Source of the DNA: Thiohalobacter sp. IOR34
GTDB taxonomy: Bacteria > Pseudomonadota > Gammaproteobacteria > Thiohalobacterales > Thiohalobacteraceae
Reading direction: 5' to 3'
DNA: 64,000 nt
NCBI RefSeq assembly: GCF_030406045.1
Contig: NZ_CP128988.1
Location: 469,438-533,437, forward strand
The notes under the pieces were generated by a model. That model saw only the letters and a program-made list of their open reading frames with translations. It had not been told where the DNA came from and made no database searches. The position numbers and the translations under genes were made by a program. Below, piece after piece: positions 1 to 10,157 of the stretch. How positions within the stretch are numbered: the first letter of the stretch is position 1; the number at the start of each line of letters is the position of its first letter.

Positions 1-105
1 CCCGAAGCCGCACAGCACGATCAGGCCGAGCAGCAACGGGCCGTCCAGGTGGATGCGCTGCAGCCAGCTGCGGCGGGTGCCCGAGCCGGGGTTAATCAGT
101 TCCAT
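1..105 (-). CDS. rodA: RodA, lipid II polymerase (N-terminal fragment)
   Basis: Only the first 35 codons lie in the window; the rest runs off the left edge. The fragment begins MELINPGSG, then a basic stretch (RRSWLQRIHLDG) and the start of a hydrophobic helix (PLLLGLIVLCGFG), as expected for the N-terminus of RodA, the SEDS-family glycosyltransferase that polymerises peptidoglycan during elongation. The ATG overlaps the last 14 bases of mrdA, the usual mrdA-rodA arrangement. Identification rests mainly on this gene order, because the diagnostic SEDS regions are outside the window. Confidence 0.75.
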   Translation of the reverse strand, partial: MELINPGSGTRRSWLQRIHLDGPLLLGLIVLCGFG

Positions 106-1954
106 CGGCCTGTCCCTCCCCGAAATAGGCGTCGAAGATGCGGCGTGCGATCGGTGCCGCCACGGCCGCTCCGGAGCCACCGTTCTCGACCACCACCGCC
201 ACTGCCAGCCGCGGCTCATCGGCCGGGGCGAAGGCGACGAACAGGGCGTGGTCGTGGAGGCGCTTGGCAATCTTCTCCGCGTCGTATTTCTCCTCCTGGG
301 CCAGTCCGAAGACCTGGGCGGTGCCGGTCTTGCCGGCGATCCGGTAGTCGATGCCCTGGCCGATGCGCCGTGCCGTGCCGCGGCGGCCGTGGACCACCTC
401 GATCATGGCGTCGATGGCGGTCTCCCAGTTGTGCCGCTCGTGGATGGGGATCTGCCGCGGCGGGTCGAGATGGACCGGCTGCAGGCTGCCGTCGGCGGGT
501 GGCTGCAGGGCGCGCACCACATGCGGCCGGTACAGCTTGCCGTAACTGCCGAGGGCGGCAGTGGCCACCGCGAGCTGCAGCGGTGTGGCGAGGTTGAAGC
601 CCTGGCCGATTCCGCTGATCAGGGTCTCGCCAGGGAACCAGGGTTCGTTGCGGGTACGGCGCTTCCAGGCGCTGGAGGGCAGCAGGCCGCCCAGTTCGCC
701 GACGATGTCGATGCCGGTCTTGGCGCCGAAACCGAACTGGGCCAGGAAGTCGTGCATGCGGTCGATGCCCAGCGAGCGGGCCAGGTCGTAGAAGTACACG
801 TCACAGGACTGGCTGATGGCGCCGAGCAGGTCCACGGTGCCGTGACCGCCGCGTTTCCAGTCGCGGTATTTGTGTTCCTGGCCGGGCAGGCTGTAGTAGC
901 CGGGACAGAAGGTGTGGCTGTGCGAGGTGGTGACGCCGAGTTCCAGGCCGGCCAGGCCGATGAAGGGCTTGAGCGTCGAGCCCGGCGGGTACTGGCCACG
1001 CAGGGCGCGGTTGAACAGCGGTCGGTCCGGGTCCGACTGCAGGGCCTGGTAGTCCCGGTATTCGATGCCCTTGACGAAGGGATTGGGGTCGTAGTTGGGC
1101 AGGCTGACCAGCGCCAGCACGGCGCCATTGCGTGGATCGATGGCGACCGCCGAACCGTTGTAGTCGCCAAAGGCCGCCTCGGCTGCCTGCTGCAGGCGGG
1201 CATCCAGGGTCAGGTAGAGGTTGCTGCCGGGTACCGGCGGCTGGCGTTCCAGCACCCGCAGGGTGCGGCCCTGGGCATTGGTCTCCACCTCGCGGTAGCC
1301 CACGGTGCCGTGCAGCACGTCTTCGTAGGTCTTCTCGATGCCCACCTTGCCGGTGTGGGTGGTACCGCGGTAGTTGGCCTCGTCGAGGGTCTGCAGGTCC
1401 TGCTCGTTGATGCGTCCGACATAGCCGATGACGTGGGCCGCTTCGCGGCCCAGCGGGTAGTGGCGGGAGAGGCCGGCGCGGATCTCGATGCCGGGAAAAC
1501 GGTGGCGGTTGCTGGCGAAGCGGGCCACCTCGTCGTCGCTGAGGTGCAGCCGCAGCGGCACCCCCTCGAAGGCGTGCATGCGCCGGCGCGCCTTCTCGAA
1601 GCGCTCCAGGTCGTAGGGACGGATCTCGACCAGTTCGCCCAGTTGCTGCAGGGTTGTGTCCATGTCCGCCACCTGTTCGGGGATCACCTCCAGCCGGTAG
1701 GAGGGCAGGTTCTCGGCCAGCAGGACGCCGTTGCGGTCGAAGATCAGGCCGCGGTTTGGGGGGATGGGTTCAAGCTTGATCCGGTTGTGCTCGGACAGCG
1801 TGCGGTAGTGCTCGTGGGCCACCACCTGCAGATAGACCAGGCGGCCGACCAGGGCCATCAGCAGCAGCGCCGCGCCGAGCAGGGCGGCGATGGCACGGCG
1901 CATGAACAGCCGGCTTTCCAGCAGGTTGTCCTTGATGGTGATGCGGCGGGCCAT
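92..1954 (-). CDS. mrdA: Penicillin-binding protein 2 (PBP2)
   Basis: 620 aa, normal for PBP2, the monofunctional transpeptidase of the elongasome acting in the periplasm. One N-terminal membrane anchor lies at about residues 18-40. A PBP dimerisation region follows, then the transpeptidase domain. The active-site serine motif STLK falls near residue 325 (GSTLKPF), the SxD-type motif SCD near 382 and KTG near 541 (GKTGTAQ). The gene lies 18 bp after mreD and overlaps rodA, so mreB-mreC-mreD-mrdA-rodA probably forms one shape-determining transcription unit on the minus strand. Confidence 0.95.
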   Translation of the reverse strand: MARRITIKDNLLESRLFMRRAIAALLGAALLLMALVGRLVYLQVVAHEHYRTLSEHNRIKLEPIPPNRGLIFDRNGVLLAENLPSYRLEVIPEQVADMDTTLQQLGELVEIRPYDLERFEKARRRMHAFEGVPLRLHLSDDEVARFASNRHRFPGIEIRAGLSRHYPLGREAAHVIGYVGRINEQDLQTLDEANYRGTTHTGKVGIEKTYEDVLHGTVGYREVETNAQGRTLRVLERQPPVPGSNLYLTLDARLQQAAEAAFGDYNGSAVAIDPRNGAVLALVSLPNYDPNPFVKGIEYRDYQALQSDPDRPLFNRALRGQYPPGSTLKPFIGLAGLELGVTTSHSHTFCPGYYSLPGQEHKYRDWKRGGHGTVDLLGAISQSCDVYFYDLARSLGIDRMHDFLAQFGFGAKTGIDIVGELGGLLPSSAWKRRTRNEPWFPGETLISGIGQGFNLATPLQLAVATAALGSYGKLYRPHVVRALQPPADGSLQPVHLDPPRQIPIHERHNWETAIDAMIEVVHGRRGTARRIGQGIDYRIAGKTGTAQVFGLAQEEKYDAEKIAKRLHDHALFVAFAPADEPRLAVAVVVENGGSGAAVAAPIARRIFDAYFGEGQADGTD

Positions 1955-1972
1955 GGCGCGGGGCGGCGGACC

Positions 1973-2464
1973 CTAGCTGACCCGGAAGCCGCGGCGCAAG
2001 CGGCGCAGCAGGCTGAACACCAGCGGCCAGAGCAGGGCGCCGACCAGCGATGGTACCCAGTACAGCCAGGCGTGGATCGGCCGGCCGATGATGCCGTTGA
2101 TCCACAGCATCAGCAGCTGGGCCAGGGTCAGCAGCACCAGGATGCTGAGGCTCTGCTGCCAGAGGGGATAGAGGCGGATGCGCTGGTGCAGCTTGATCAC
2201 CAGGTAGACGGCGACCGCATAGGCCAGGGCATGCTGGCCAAGCAGTGTGCCGGTGAGCACGTCCTGCAGCAGGCCGGTCAGCCAGCCGATGCCGACCCCG
2301 ATCCGTTGCGGCAGGGCCAGGCTCCAGTAGAGCAGTGCCAGCAGGGCCCAGTCCGGCCGCCAGGCGCGCAACCCTTCGGGCAAGGGTACGATGCCGAGCA
2401 GCAGGGCGATGAGCAGGGTCACGGCGATCACTCCGCCACCCTGGTGGCGGCCGAGCACGCTCAT
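1973..2464 (-). CDS. mreD: Rod-shape-determining protein MreD
   Basis: 163 aa, the usual MreD length. The protein is almost entirely hydrophobic, with about five predicted membrane helices beginning at VIAVTLLIALLLGIVPLP, and is part of the MreBCD elongation complex. It overlaps the end of mreC by 4 bases, which indicates translational coupling, and is followed 18 bp later by mrdA. The family has no catalytic motifs, so the call rests on hydrophobicity, length and conserved position between mreC and PBP2. Confidence 0.92.
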   Translation of the reverse strand: MSVLGRHQGGGVIAVTLLIALLLGIVPLPEGLRAWRPDWALLALLYWSLALPQRIGVGIGWLTGLLQDVLTGTLLGQHALAYAVAVYLVIKLHQRIRLYPLWQQSLSILVLLTLAQLLMLWINGIIGRPIHAWLYWVPSLVGALLWPLVFSLLRRLRRGFRVS

Positions 2465-3285
2465 GGCGTGGCCTCCGCTGCCTCGTCAGCGGCGTCGCTG
2501 GCCGTCCCGGCCGGTGCGCGGCGGGCCGGCCAGACCAGCAATACCTCGCGGCTGCGGTCCAGCTCGGCCAGCGGCCGGGCGACGACCCGGGCGAAGGCCT
2601 GACCTGGATCGAGCTGCACCTTGGACACCACGCCCACCGGGTAACCGTGTGGAAAGCGGCCACCGAGACCGGAGCTGACCAGCAGGTCGCCGACCTGGAT
2701 GTCGGCGCTGTTGGGGATGTGGGGCAGCGACAGGCGGTCGATGGAGCCGATGCCGAGGGCGATGGTGCGCAGGCCGTTGCGGTTGACCTGTACCGGGATG
2801 GCATGGGCCGGGTCGGTGATCAGCATGGCGGTGGCGGTGAAGGGTCCGACGTGCACGACCTGGCCCATGATGCCGTTGGCGTCGACCAGCGGCTGGCCGT
2901 CGAATACCCCCTGGCGGCTGCCCTTGTTGAGCACCACTTCGTGCCGATAGGGGTCGAGATCGACCGACAACAATTCGGCGATCAGCACCCGCTCGCCAAC
3001 CTTGAAGGAGGAATCCAGCAGTTCGCGCAGGCGCAGGTTTTCCGCCTGGAGGGCGGAGAGCTTCTGCAACTCGGCCTTGAGCACCAGGTGTTCGGTGTGC
3101 AGCCGGGCGTTCTCCTCGGCCAGGTGACGGCGGGTGGCGAAGGATTCGTGCAGCCATTCGCCGAAGCTGTTGGGCAGGTCGACCACCAGCTGCAGGGGAT
3201 AGACGGCGACCGATAGCGCCGAGCGCAGGCTCTCCAGGTGCTGCTGGCGGTGATCCAGGGTCATCAGCGCCACGGAGGCCAGCAC
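2461..3285 (-). CDS. mreC: Rod-shape-determining protein MreC (start uncertain)
   Basis: 274 aa from a GTG start. The body is typical MreC: an N-terminal membrane helix, a coiled coil (about residues 50-95, AEENARLHTEHLVLKAELQKL) and the periplasmic beta domain, including GSRQGVFDGQPLVDANGIMGQVV cut across residues 120-145 and GLGGRFPHGYPVGVV. The annotated GTG falls inside the membrane helix. The same frame stays open upstream to a TAG at 3355-3357 and encodes IKLLFTQGPSLTVRLAVFV, which is how MreC proteins normally begin. No ATG, GTG or TTG precedes that segment. The upstream TAG belongs to the CTAG flank of a repeat element starting at 3359, so the native start may have been displaced by its insertion. 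Confidence 0.88.
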   Translation of the reverse strand: MLASVALMTLDHRQQHLESLRSALSVAVYPLQLVVDLPNSFGEWLHESFATRRHLAEENARLHTEHLVLKAELQKLSALQAENLRLRELLDSSFKVGERVLIAELLSVDLDPYRHEVVLNKGSRQGVFDGQPLVDANGIMGQVVHVGPFTATAMLITDPAHAIPVQVNRNGLRTIALGIGSIDRLSLPHIPNSADIQVGDLLVSSGLGGRFPHGYPVGVVSKVQLDPGQAFARVVARPLAELDRSREVLLVWPARRAPAGTASDAADEAAEATP

Positions 3286-3358
3286 GAATACCGCCAGGCG
3301 GACGGTGAGGGAGGGGCCTTGTGTGAACAGGAGCTTGATCGGGGGCCTCGCTTGCTAG

Positions 3359-3603
3359 CCCGCATATTGCACGAAGGATTCGAGTTTCAGGGCGAATCTG
3401 GCCAAGCAGTTTGTTCGATCGCCCGCCGAAACATAGCCGTAGCTAGGGTTCAAGGGCGATCGGGCAAAATGCGCCGCCAGATTTGGTCTGAACTCGAATA
3501 GGCACAAACTGTAGCAGGGCACAATTGCTCGCATAGGGAATCACTGCCTTGATATATACCGGAAAAATTACGCTTTCAAGGCCGCCTTCGTGCAATATGC
3601 GGG
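3359..3603. repeat. Family A MITE-like element, copy 1
   Basis: 245 bp with near-perfect terminal inverted repeats CCCGCATATTGCACGAAGG and its complement, flanked on both sides by CTAG (3355-3358 and 3604-3607), as expected for a 4-bp target duplication. It contains no credible ORF. Close full-length relatives lie at 42114, 47870 and 50056. It separates mreB from mreC, so an mre transcript must read through it. Confidence 0.85.
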
Positions 3604-3653
3604 CTAGGCGCAGGGGATGCCTGAATTATACGGAAAAAGATAGCAGGAATCGT

Positions 3654-3680
3654 GCCGTGCCCATTCCGGCAGGGCACGGC
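3654..3680 (-). terminator. Hairpin downstream of mreB
   Basis: GCCGTGCCC pairs with GGGCACGGC around a 9-base loop, 29 bases past the mreB stop. On the minus strand a T-rich run appears only about 15 bases later, so this may be an attenuator or mRNA stabiliser rather than a strong terminator. Confidence 0.4.
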
Positions 3681-3708
3681 AGGCAGCGGCCCCGCCCCGC
3701 CGGGCGGC

Positions 3709-5044
<1,336 letters not shown>

Positions 5045-5244
5045 CTAGGCGCGAGGGGCTGGCGGTGCCCGGCCTGCCGGACGCGCTCCCTCCCTGCCAG
5101 CACCGGGAGCAAGATTTCAGACGCGGGCCGATGCGCCGCGGGCCGATGTCCGGCGTAATGTAACAACGGGTAGGGCTTTGGGCAAGGCGCCAAGTGTGCT
5201 AATTTTCCCGTTTTGCGAAACCCGACCCCAAGCGAGGAGCCGTT

Positions 5245-5532
5245 ATGGCGCTGGAGCCTTCCGAAGTCGAAAAGATCGCCCATCTGGCGCGTCTGGCCAT
5301 CGAGCCGGCCGACGTTCCGGAATATGCCCGCAACCTGAGCGACATCCTGGCCTTCGTCGAGCAGCTGAACGGCGTCGACACCGCCGACGTGCTGCCCATG
5401 GCCCACCCCCTGGATGCTGCCCAGCGGCTGCGCCCGGACGTGGTCACCGAGAGCGACCAGCGCGACAAGTTCCAGGCCATCGCCCCGGCGGTCGAGGCCG
5501 GCCTCTATCTGGTGCCGAAGGTGATCGAGTGA
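5245..5532 (+). CDS. gatC: Aspartyl/glutamyl-tRNA amidotransferase subunit C
   Basis: 95 aa, the standard GatC size. The sequence [21 protein letters not shown] and the later [20 protein letters not shown] are characteristic. GatC is the small clamp subunit of GatCAB, which converts Glu-tRNA(Gln) and/or Asp-tRNA(Asn) to the amidated forms. It starts the gatC-gatA-gatB operon, with gatA beginning 51 bp downstream. Confidence 0.96.
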   Translation: MALEPSEVEKIAHLARLAIEPADVPEYARNLSDILAFVEQLNGVDTADVLPMAHPLDAAQRLRPDVVTESDQRDKFQAIAPAVEAGLYLVPKVIE

Positions 5533-5583
5533 CCACCGCCGTCCCCGGACCGTCCCGCCATTTCTCCGAAGCCGAGTCTGCAC

Positions 5584-7038
5584 ATGCACAATAAATCGAT
5601 CGCCGAGCTGGCCAGCGCGCTGGCGGCAAAGGAATTCTCCAGCGAGGAGCTGACCCGTCACTGCCTGGATCGCATCGCCGCGCACGACGGCCGCCTGAAC
5701 AGCTTCATCAGCGTCACCGAAGACGAGGCGCTGGCAGCCGCGCGCGAGGCCGACGCACGTATCGCCGCCGGCGAGGCCGGCCCGCTGACCGGCATCCCCT
5801 ATGCCCACAAGGACATCTTCTGCACCGATGGCGTGCGCACCAGCTGCGGTTCGAAGATGCTGGACAATTTCATCGCCCCCTACGATGCGACGGTGACGGC
5901 GAAGCTGCGCGCGGCCGGCGCGGTGATGCTGGGCAAGACCAACATGGACGAGTTCGCCATGGGTTCGTCCAACGAGACCAGCTTCTACGGCCCGGTGAAG
6001 AACCCCTGGGACCTGGAGCGGGTGCCGGGCGGTTCCTCGGGCGGCTCGGCCGCGGCGGTGGCGGCCCGCCTGGCGCCGCTCGCCACCGGTACCGACACCG
6101 GTGGCTCCATCCGTCAGCCGGCGGCGCTGACCGGCATCACCGGCATCAAGCCGACCTACGGCCGGGTGTCGCGCTACGGCATGATCGCCTTTGCCTCCAG
6201 TCTCGACCAGGGCGGCCCCTTTGCCCGCAGTGCCGAGGATGCCGCCTGGCTGCTCGCCGCCATGGCCGGCTTCGACGAGCGCGACTCGACCAGCGTCGAC
6301 CGTCCAGTGGATGACTACGCGGCGCACCTGAACGACGACATCCGCGGCCTCAAGGTCGGTCTGCCGAAGGAATATTTCGGCGAGGGGCTGGATCCCGGTG
6401 TGGGGGCGGTGATCGAGACGGCGGTCGAGGAGTTGAAGAAGCTTGGCGCCGAGCCGGTGGAGATCAGCCTGCCCAACACTGCGTTGGCCGTGCCGACCTA
6501 CTACGTCGTGGCGCCTGCCGAGTGCTCCTCCAACCTGTCGCGCATGGACGGGGTGCGTTTCGGCCACCGCTGCGAGAACCCCAGGGATCTCGAGGATCTC
6601 TACAAGCGCTCGCGCGGCGAGGGCTTCGGGCCCGAGGTCAAGCGGCGCATCATGATCGGCACCTATGCCCTGTCGGCGGGCTACTACGATGCCTATTATC
6701 TGAAGGCGCAACAGATGCGGCAGCTGATCGCGGACGATTTCCGCCAGGCCCTGGAACAGGTCGACCTCATCCTCGGCCCCACCTCGCCGAGCACCGCCTT
6801 CCGCCTGGGCGAGAAGGTCGACGACCCGGTCACCATGTACCTGTCGGACATCTACACCATCGCCGTCAACCTGGCGGGGTTGCCCGGCATGTCGATCCCG
6901 GCCGGTTTTTCCGCGGGCATGCCGGTCGGCCTGCAACTGATCGGCAACTACTTCGACGAGGCGCGGCTGCTCAACGTCGCCCATCGGTACCAGCAGGTCA
7001 CCGACTGGCATACCCGGGTTCCGGCGTCGTTCGAATGA
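5584..7038 (+). CDS. gatA: Aspartyl/glutamyl-tRNA amidotransferase subunit A
   Basis: 484 aa, full length for the amidase subunit that releases ammonia from glutamine or asparagine. Amidase-signature elements are visible: the catalytic Lys in [10 protein letters not shown] near residue 76, [18 protein letters not shown] near 148-165 and [13 protein letters not shown] near 167-180, which supply the Ser-cisSer-Lys triad. It is the middle gene of the operon and is followed by gatB after 28 bp. Confidence 0.97.
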   Translation: MHNKSIAELASALAAKEFSSEELTRHCLDRIAAHDGRLNSFISVTEDEALAAAREADARIAAGEAGPLTGIPYAHKDIFCTDGVRTSCGSKMLDNFIAPYDATVTAKLRAAGAVMLGKTNMDEFAMGSSNETSFYGPVKNPWDLERVPGGSSGGSAAAVAARLAPLATGTDTGGSIRQPAALTGITGIKPTYGRVSRYGMIAFASSLDQGGPFARSAEDAAWLLAAMAGFDERDSTSVDRPVDDYAAHLNDDIRGLKVGLPKEYFGEGLDPGVGAVIETAVEELKKLGAEPVEISLPNTALAVPTYYVVAPAECSSNLSRMDGVRFGHRCENPRDLEDLYKRSRGEGFGPEVKRRIMIGTYALSAGYYDAYYLKAQQMRQLIADDFRQALEQVDLILGPTSPSTAFRLGEKVDDPVTMYLSDIYTIAVNLAGLPGMSIPAGFSAGMPVGLQLIGNYFDEARLLNVAHRYQQVTDWHTRVPASFE

Positions 7039-7066
7039 CGGATTCATATCAAAGGTAAACACGAAT

Positions 7067-8503
7067 ATGGAATGGGAAGCGGTCATCGGGCTTGAGATCC
7101 ACGCTCAGCTCGCCACCAGGAGCAAGATCTTCTCCGGCGCGGCCACGGCCTACGGGGCGCCGCCCAACACCCAGGCCTGCGCCGTCGATCTCGGCCTGCC
7201 GGGGGTGTTGCCGGTGCTCAACGAAGGCGTGGTGCGCATGGCCGCCAAGTTCGGCCTGGCGACCCATTCCACGGTGGCCCGGCGCTCGGTGTTCGCGCGC
7301 AAGAACTATTTCTATCCCGACCTGCCCAAGGGCTACCAGATCAGCCAGTACGAGCTGCCCATCGTGCACGACGGCTGGCTGGACATCGAACTCGAGGACG
7401 GCTCGGTCAAGCGCATCGGCATCACCCGCGCCCATCTGGAAGAAGACGCCGGCAAGTCGCTGCACGAGGATTTTCACGGCATGACCGGCATCGACCTCAA
7501 CCGTGCCGGCACGCCGCTGCTGGAGATCGTCTCCGAGCCGGACCTGCGTTCGGCCAGGGAGGCCGTCGCCTACATGAAGAAGCTGCACTCGCTGGTGCGC
7601 TACCTGGAGATCTGCGACGGCAACATGCAGGAGGGGTCGTTTCGCTGCGATGCCAACATCTCCGTGCGGCCGAAGGGGCAGGAGGAATTCGGCACCCGTG
7701 CCGAGATCAAGAACATCAATTCCTTCCGCTTCGTGGAGCGCGCCATCAACTACGAGATCGAGCGCCAGATCGATCTGCTGGAATCCGGCGGCACGGTGGT
7801 GCAGGAGACCCGCCTGTACGACGCCAACAAGGACGAGACCCGCTCCATGCGCGCCAAGGAGGAGGCCAACGACTACCGCTATTTCCCGGACCCGGACCTG
7901 CTGCCGCTGGTGCTGGACGATGCCTTCATCGAAGAGGTGCGTGCCACCCTGCCGGAGCTGCCGGATGCCAAGAAGCAGCGCTTCATCGACGACTACGGCC
8001 TCAAGGCCTACGACGCCGGCGTGCTCACCGCCACCCGCGAGATGGCCGACTACTACGAGGCGGTGGTGGCCGCCGCCGGCGGCGACGGCAAGCTGGCCGC
8101 CAACTGGGTGATGGGCGAATTTTCCGGTGCGCTCAACAAGGACGGCATCGACATCACCGAATCGCCGATCAGTGCCGAGGCGCTGGGCGGCCTCCTGCAG
8201 CGCATTGCCGACAACACCATCTCCGGCAAGATCGCCAAGCAGGTGTTCGAGGCCATGTGGGCCGGCGAGGGCAGCGCCGACGAGGTGATCGAGAAAAAGG
8301 GCCTGAAGCAGATCACTGATCCGGCCGCCATCGAGGCCATGATCCGCGAGGTGATGGAGGCCAATCCCAAGCAGGTCGAGCAGTACCGGGGCGGTCAGGA
8401 GAAGCTGTTCGGCTTCTTCGTCGGCCAGGTGATGAAGGCCTCGCGGGGCAAGGCCAATCCGGCCGAGGTCAACAAACTGTTGAAGGCGCTCCTCAGCGAG
8501 TGA
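7067..8503 (+). CDS. gatB: Aspartyl/glutamyl-tRNA amidotransferase subunit B
   Basis: 478 aa, full length. It begins [15 protein letters not shown], the typical GatB start, and contains the catalytic-core segments [18 protein letters not shown]-like (here [20 protein letters not shown], residues ~140-160) and [12 protein letters not shown]. The C-terminal YqeY/tail domain ends in [26 protein letters not shown]. GatB is the kinase and transamidase subunit that receives ammonia through the channel from GatA. Confidence 0.97.
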   Translation: MEWEAVIGLEIHAQLATRSKIFSGAATAYGAPPNTQACAVDLGLPGVLPVLNEGVVRMAAKFGLATHSTVARRSVFARKNYFYPDLPKGYQISQYELPIVHDGWLDIELEDGSVKRIGITRAHLEEDAGKSLHEDFHGMTGIDLNRAGTPLLEIVSEPDLRSAREAVAYMKKLHSLVRYLEICDGNMQEGSFRCDANISVRPKGQEEFGTRAEIKNINSFRFVERAINYEIERQIDLLESGGTVVQETRLYDANKDETRSMRAKEEANDYRYFPDPDLLPLVLDDAFIEEVRATLPELPDAKKQRFIDDYGLKAYDAGVLTATREMADYYEAVVAAAGGDGKLAANWVMGEFSGALNKDGIDITESPISAEALGGLLQRIADNTISGKIAKQVFEAMWAGEGSADEVIEKKGLKQITDPAAIEAMIREVMEANPKQVEQYRGGQEKLFGFFVGQVMKASRGKANPAEVNKLLKALLSE

Positions 8504-8637
8504 GGGACCACCCCGGAAAGCACGAAAATTGCCCCGGGGTTTACGGCGTCGCGTGGCGCGCGGACGCCGCAAAGGACCCTGTGGTGGATTCCGCGGATTT
8601 CGTGGCCATTGTCTTGCGGTCCGCACGTTAAAGAACC

Positions 8638-9516
8638 ATGACCGACCGCGACGTCCTCAACCGTTTCGTCTTCGAGCACACCCATGTGCGCGGTGAGCTG
8701 GTGCACCTGGACGCCACCTGGCAGGCGGTGCTGTCGCGGCACCACTATCCGCCGTTGATCCGCGATCTACTGGGGCAGGCGATGGCGGCGGCGGTGTTGC
8801 TCTCCACCACCCTCAAGTCCGGTGCCTCCCTGACCCTGCAGCTCAGCGGCGACGGGCCGCTCTCCATGCTGGTGGTGCAGGCCAGTGCCGCACGCACCCT
8901 GCGCGGTCTGGCCCACTGGCGTGAGCCGCTGCCGGAGGACGCCCACCTGGGCCGGCTGGCGGGCCGGGCACGGCTGGTCATCACCCTCGATCCGGGCGAG
9001 GGGAAGGAGCGCTATCAGGGCATCGTGGCGGTCGAGGACGAGGCCAGCCTGGCCGATGCCCTGAGTGACTATTTCGCCCGTTCCGAGCAACTGGAGACCC
9101 GGCTCTGGCTGGCGGCCAACGGCGAGCGGGCCGCCGGCTTGTTGCTGCAGGCCCTGCCCGGCGGCAGCGAGGACGCCGATGCCTGGCCGCGCATGCGGCA
9201 CCTCGGCAGCACCCTGAGCGAGGCGGAGCTGCTCGATCTGTCCCACCGCGAGATCCTCCATCGCCTGTTTCACGAGGAGGATGTGCGGCTGTTCGAGGCC
9301 GAGCCGGTCAGTTTCCGTTGCAGTTGCTCGCGCCAGCGCATCGAGAACATGCTGCGCGGCCTGGGTTACGACGAGGTGCAGGGCATCCTCGCCGACGAGG
9401 GCGCGGTACAGGTCGACTGCGAGTTCTGCAATCAGCAGTACGTCTTCGATGCCGTGGACGTGGAGCAGCTCTTCGCCGCTTCCGATCAGCCCCGCGTGCC
9501 CAGCACCCGCCACTGA
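8638..9516 (+). CDS. hslO: Redox-regulated chaperone Hsp33
   Basis: 292 aa, as expected for Hsp33. The zinc-binding redox switch is intact at the C-terminus: CSCS near residue 226 and CEFC near 262, giving the CxC and CxxC pairs. The N-terminal domain has the usual FVFEHTHVRGELVHL opening. In the cytoplasm, oxidation of the four cysteines releases zinc and turns the protein into a holdase. It lies 134 bp after gatB and converges on the JAMM peptidase gene, with a REP-like palindrome between them. Confidence 0.95.
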   Translation: MTDRDVLNRFVFEHTHVRGELVHLDATWQAVLSRHHYPPLIRDLLGQAMAAAVLLSTTLKSGASLTLQLSGDGPLSMLVVQASAARTLRGLAHWREPLPEDAHLGRLAGRARLVITLDPGEGKERYQGIVAVEDEASLADALSDYFARSEQLETRLWLAANGERAAGLLLQALPGGSEDADAWPRMRHLGSTLSEAELLDLSHREILHRLFHEEDVRLFEAEPVSFRCSCSRQRIENMLRGLGYDEVQGILADEGAVQVDCEFCNQQYVFDAVDVEQLFAASDQPRVPSTRH

Positions 9517-9550
9517 TCCCCGATCGTTGCGAAAACCCGGGCGCCGTCTC

Positions 9551-9671
9551 GTAGGTCGGATTAGGCGCGTAGCGCCGTAATCCGACGGACTTCCACGATC
9601 CTCGTCGGATGTATCCCGCATTTCGGTGGAAACACGTCGGATTACGCCGCTACGCGGCTAATCCGACCTAC
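9551..9671. repeat. REP/BIME-like palindrome pair
   Basis: Two inverted copies of GTAGGTCGGATTAG-containing units (9551-9586 and 9636-9671) face each other around a 49-base spacer. Each unit also contains its own small palindrome (GGCGCGTAGCGCC; GCCGCTACGCGGC). It lies in the convergent hslO/JAMM spacer, the usual place for REP elements, and is a different family from the GTAGGAGCGGCC doublets elsewhere in the window. Confidence 0.75.
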
Positions 9672-9682
9672 GCTCTGATTCC

Positions 9683-10090
9683 TCATTCTTCGACGACTTC
9701 GAGTTCGACCGGGCGCACGTGGCCGTCACCCAGCCGGTAGCCGCGCATTTCCAGCACGCCCTCGGTATTGAGTGAGATGATCAGATACAGGGCCTCGGGG
9801 TAGGCGGCCTCCTGCAGGTCGGTTGCCGAGGGCTCGGCCGGGGCATGGGGGTGGGAGTGGTAGATGGCGAACAGCGACTCGCCGCCCTCGCGCATCCGGC
9901 GCATGGCGTCGATCTGGCCGGCGGGGTCCATCTGGAACAGACGGCCCGGCTCGCGGGCGACATTGGGCACCGGGTAGACGTGCAGCCGTCCTTCCGCGTC
10001 GCGGCCGATCAGGCCGCAGACCTCGATCTCCGCTGACTGCTGCGCCTGGCTGAGCAGGCGGTTGACGAGGGTCCGGGGGAGTCGGGTCAT
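9683..10090 (-). CDS. JAMM/MPN (M67 family) metallopeptidase
   Basis: 135 aa from the start MTRLPRTLVNRLLSQAQ; 39 more in-frame codons upstream look non-coding. The JAMM zinc motif is complete: IYHSHPHAPAEPSATD (HSHP-x7-S-x2-D), with the upstream glutamate in EVCGLIG. Bacterial relatives cut C-terminal extensions from ubiquitin-like sulfur-carrier proteins or act in cysteine and thiocarboxylate metabolism. A ThiF/MoeB-type enzyme is encoded two genes upstream in the same direction, which suggests a sulfur-carrier pathway, but no carrier protein is visible nearby, so the substrate is unknown. Confidence 0.85.
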   Translation of the reverse strand: MTRLPRTLVNRLLSQAQQSAEIEVCGLIGRDAEGRLHVYPVPNVAREPGRLFQMDPAGQIDAMRRMREGGESLFAIYHSHPHAPAEPSATDLQEAAYPEALYLIISLNTEGVLEMRGYRLGDGHVRPVELEVVEE

Positions 10091-10157
10091 GGTCGCTGGG
10101 AGGTGAGGATCGATGGCGGCGTATGATACTCGAACGTCCCCTGGTGCGTAACCCGCT

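Noticed and set aside
53-2602. Long open frame on the plus strand opposite mrdA-mreD-mreC
   Set aside because: It is an antisense shadow of high-GC coding sequence. The translation is low-complexity (Gly, Ala, Val, Gln, Asp rich) and shows no family motif, whereas the minus-strand frames encode clear PBP2, MreD and MreC.
3359-3603. Transposase remnant in the family A elements
   Set aside because: The short frames across the repeats differ between copies and contain stops or frameshifts; no DDE or HTH motif is visible.
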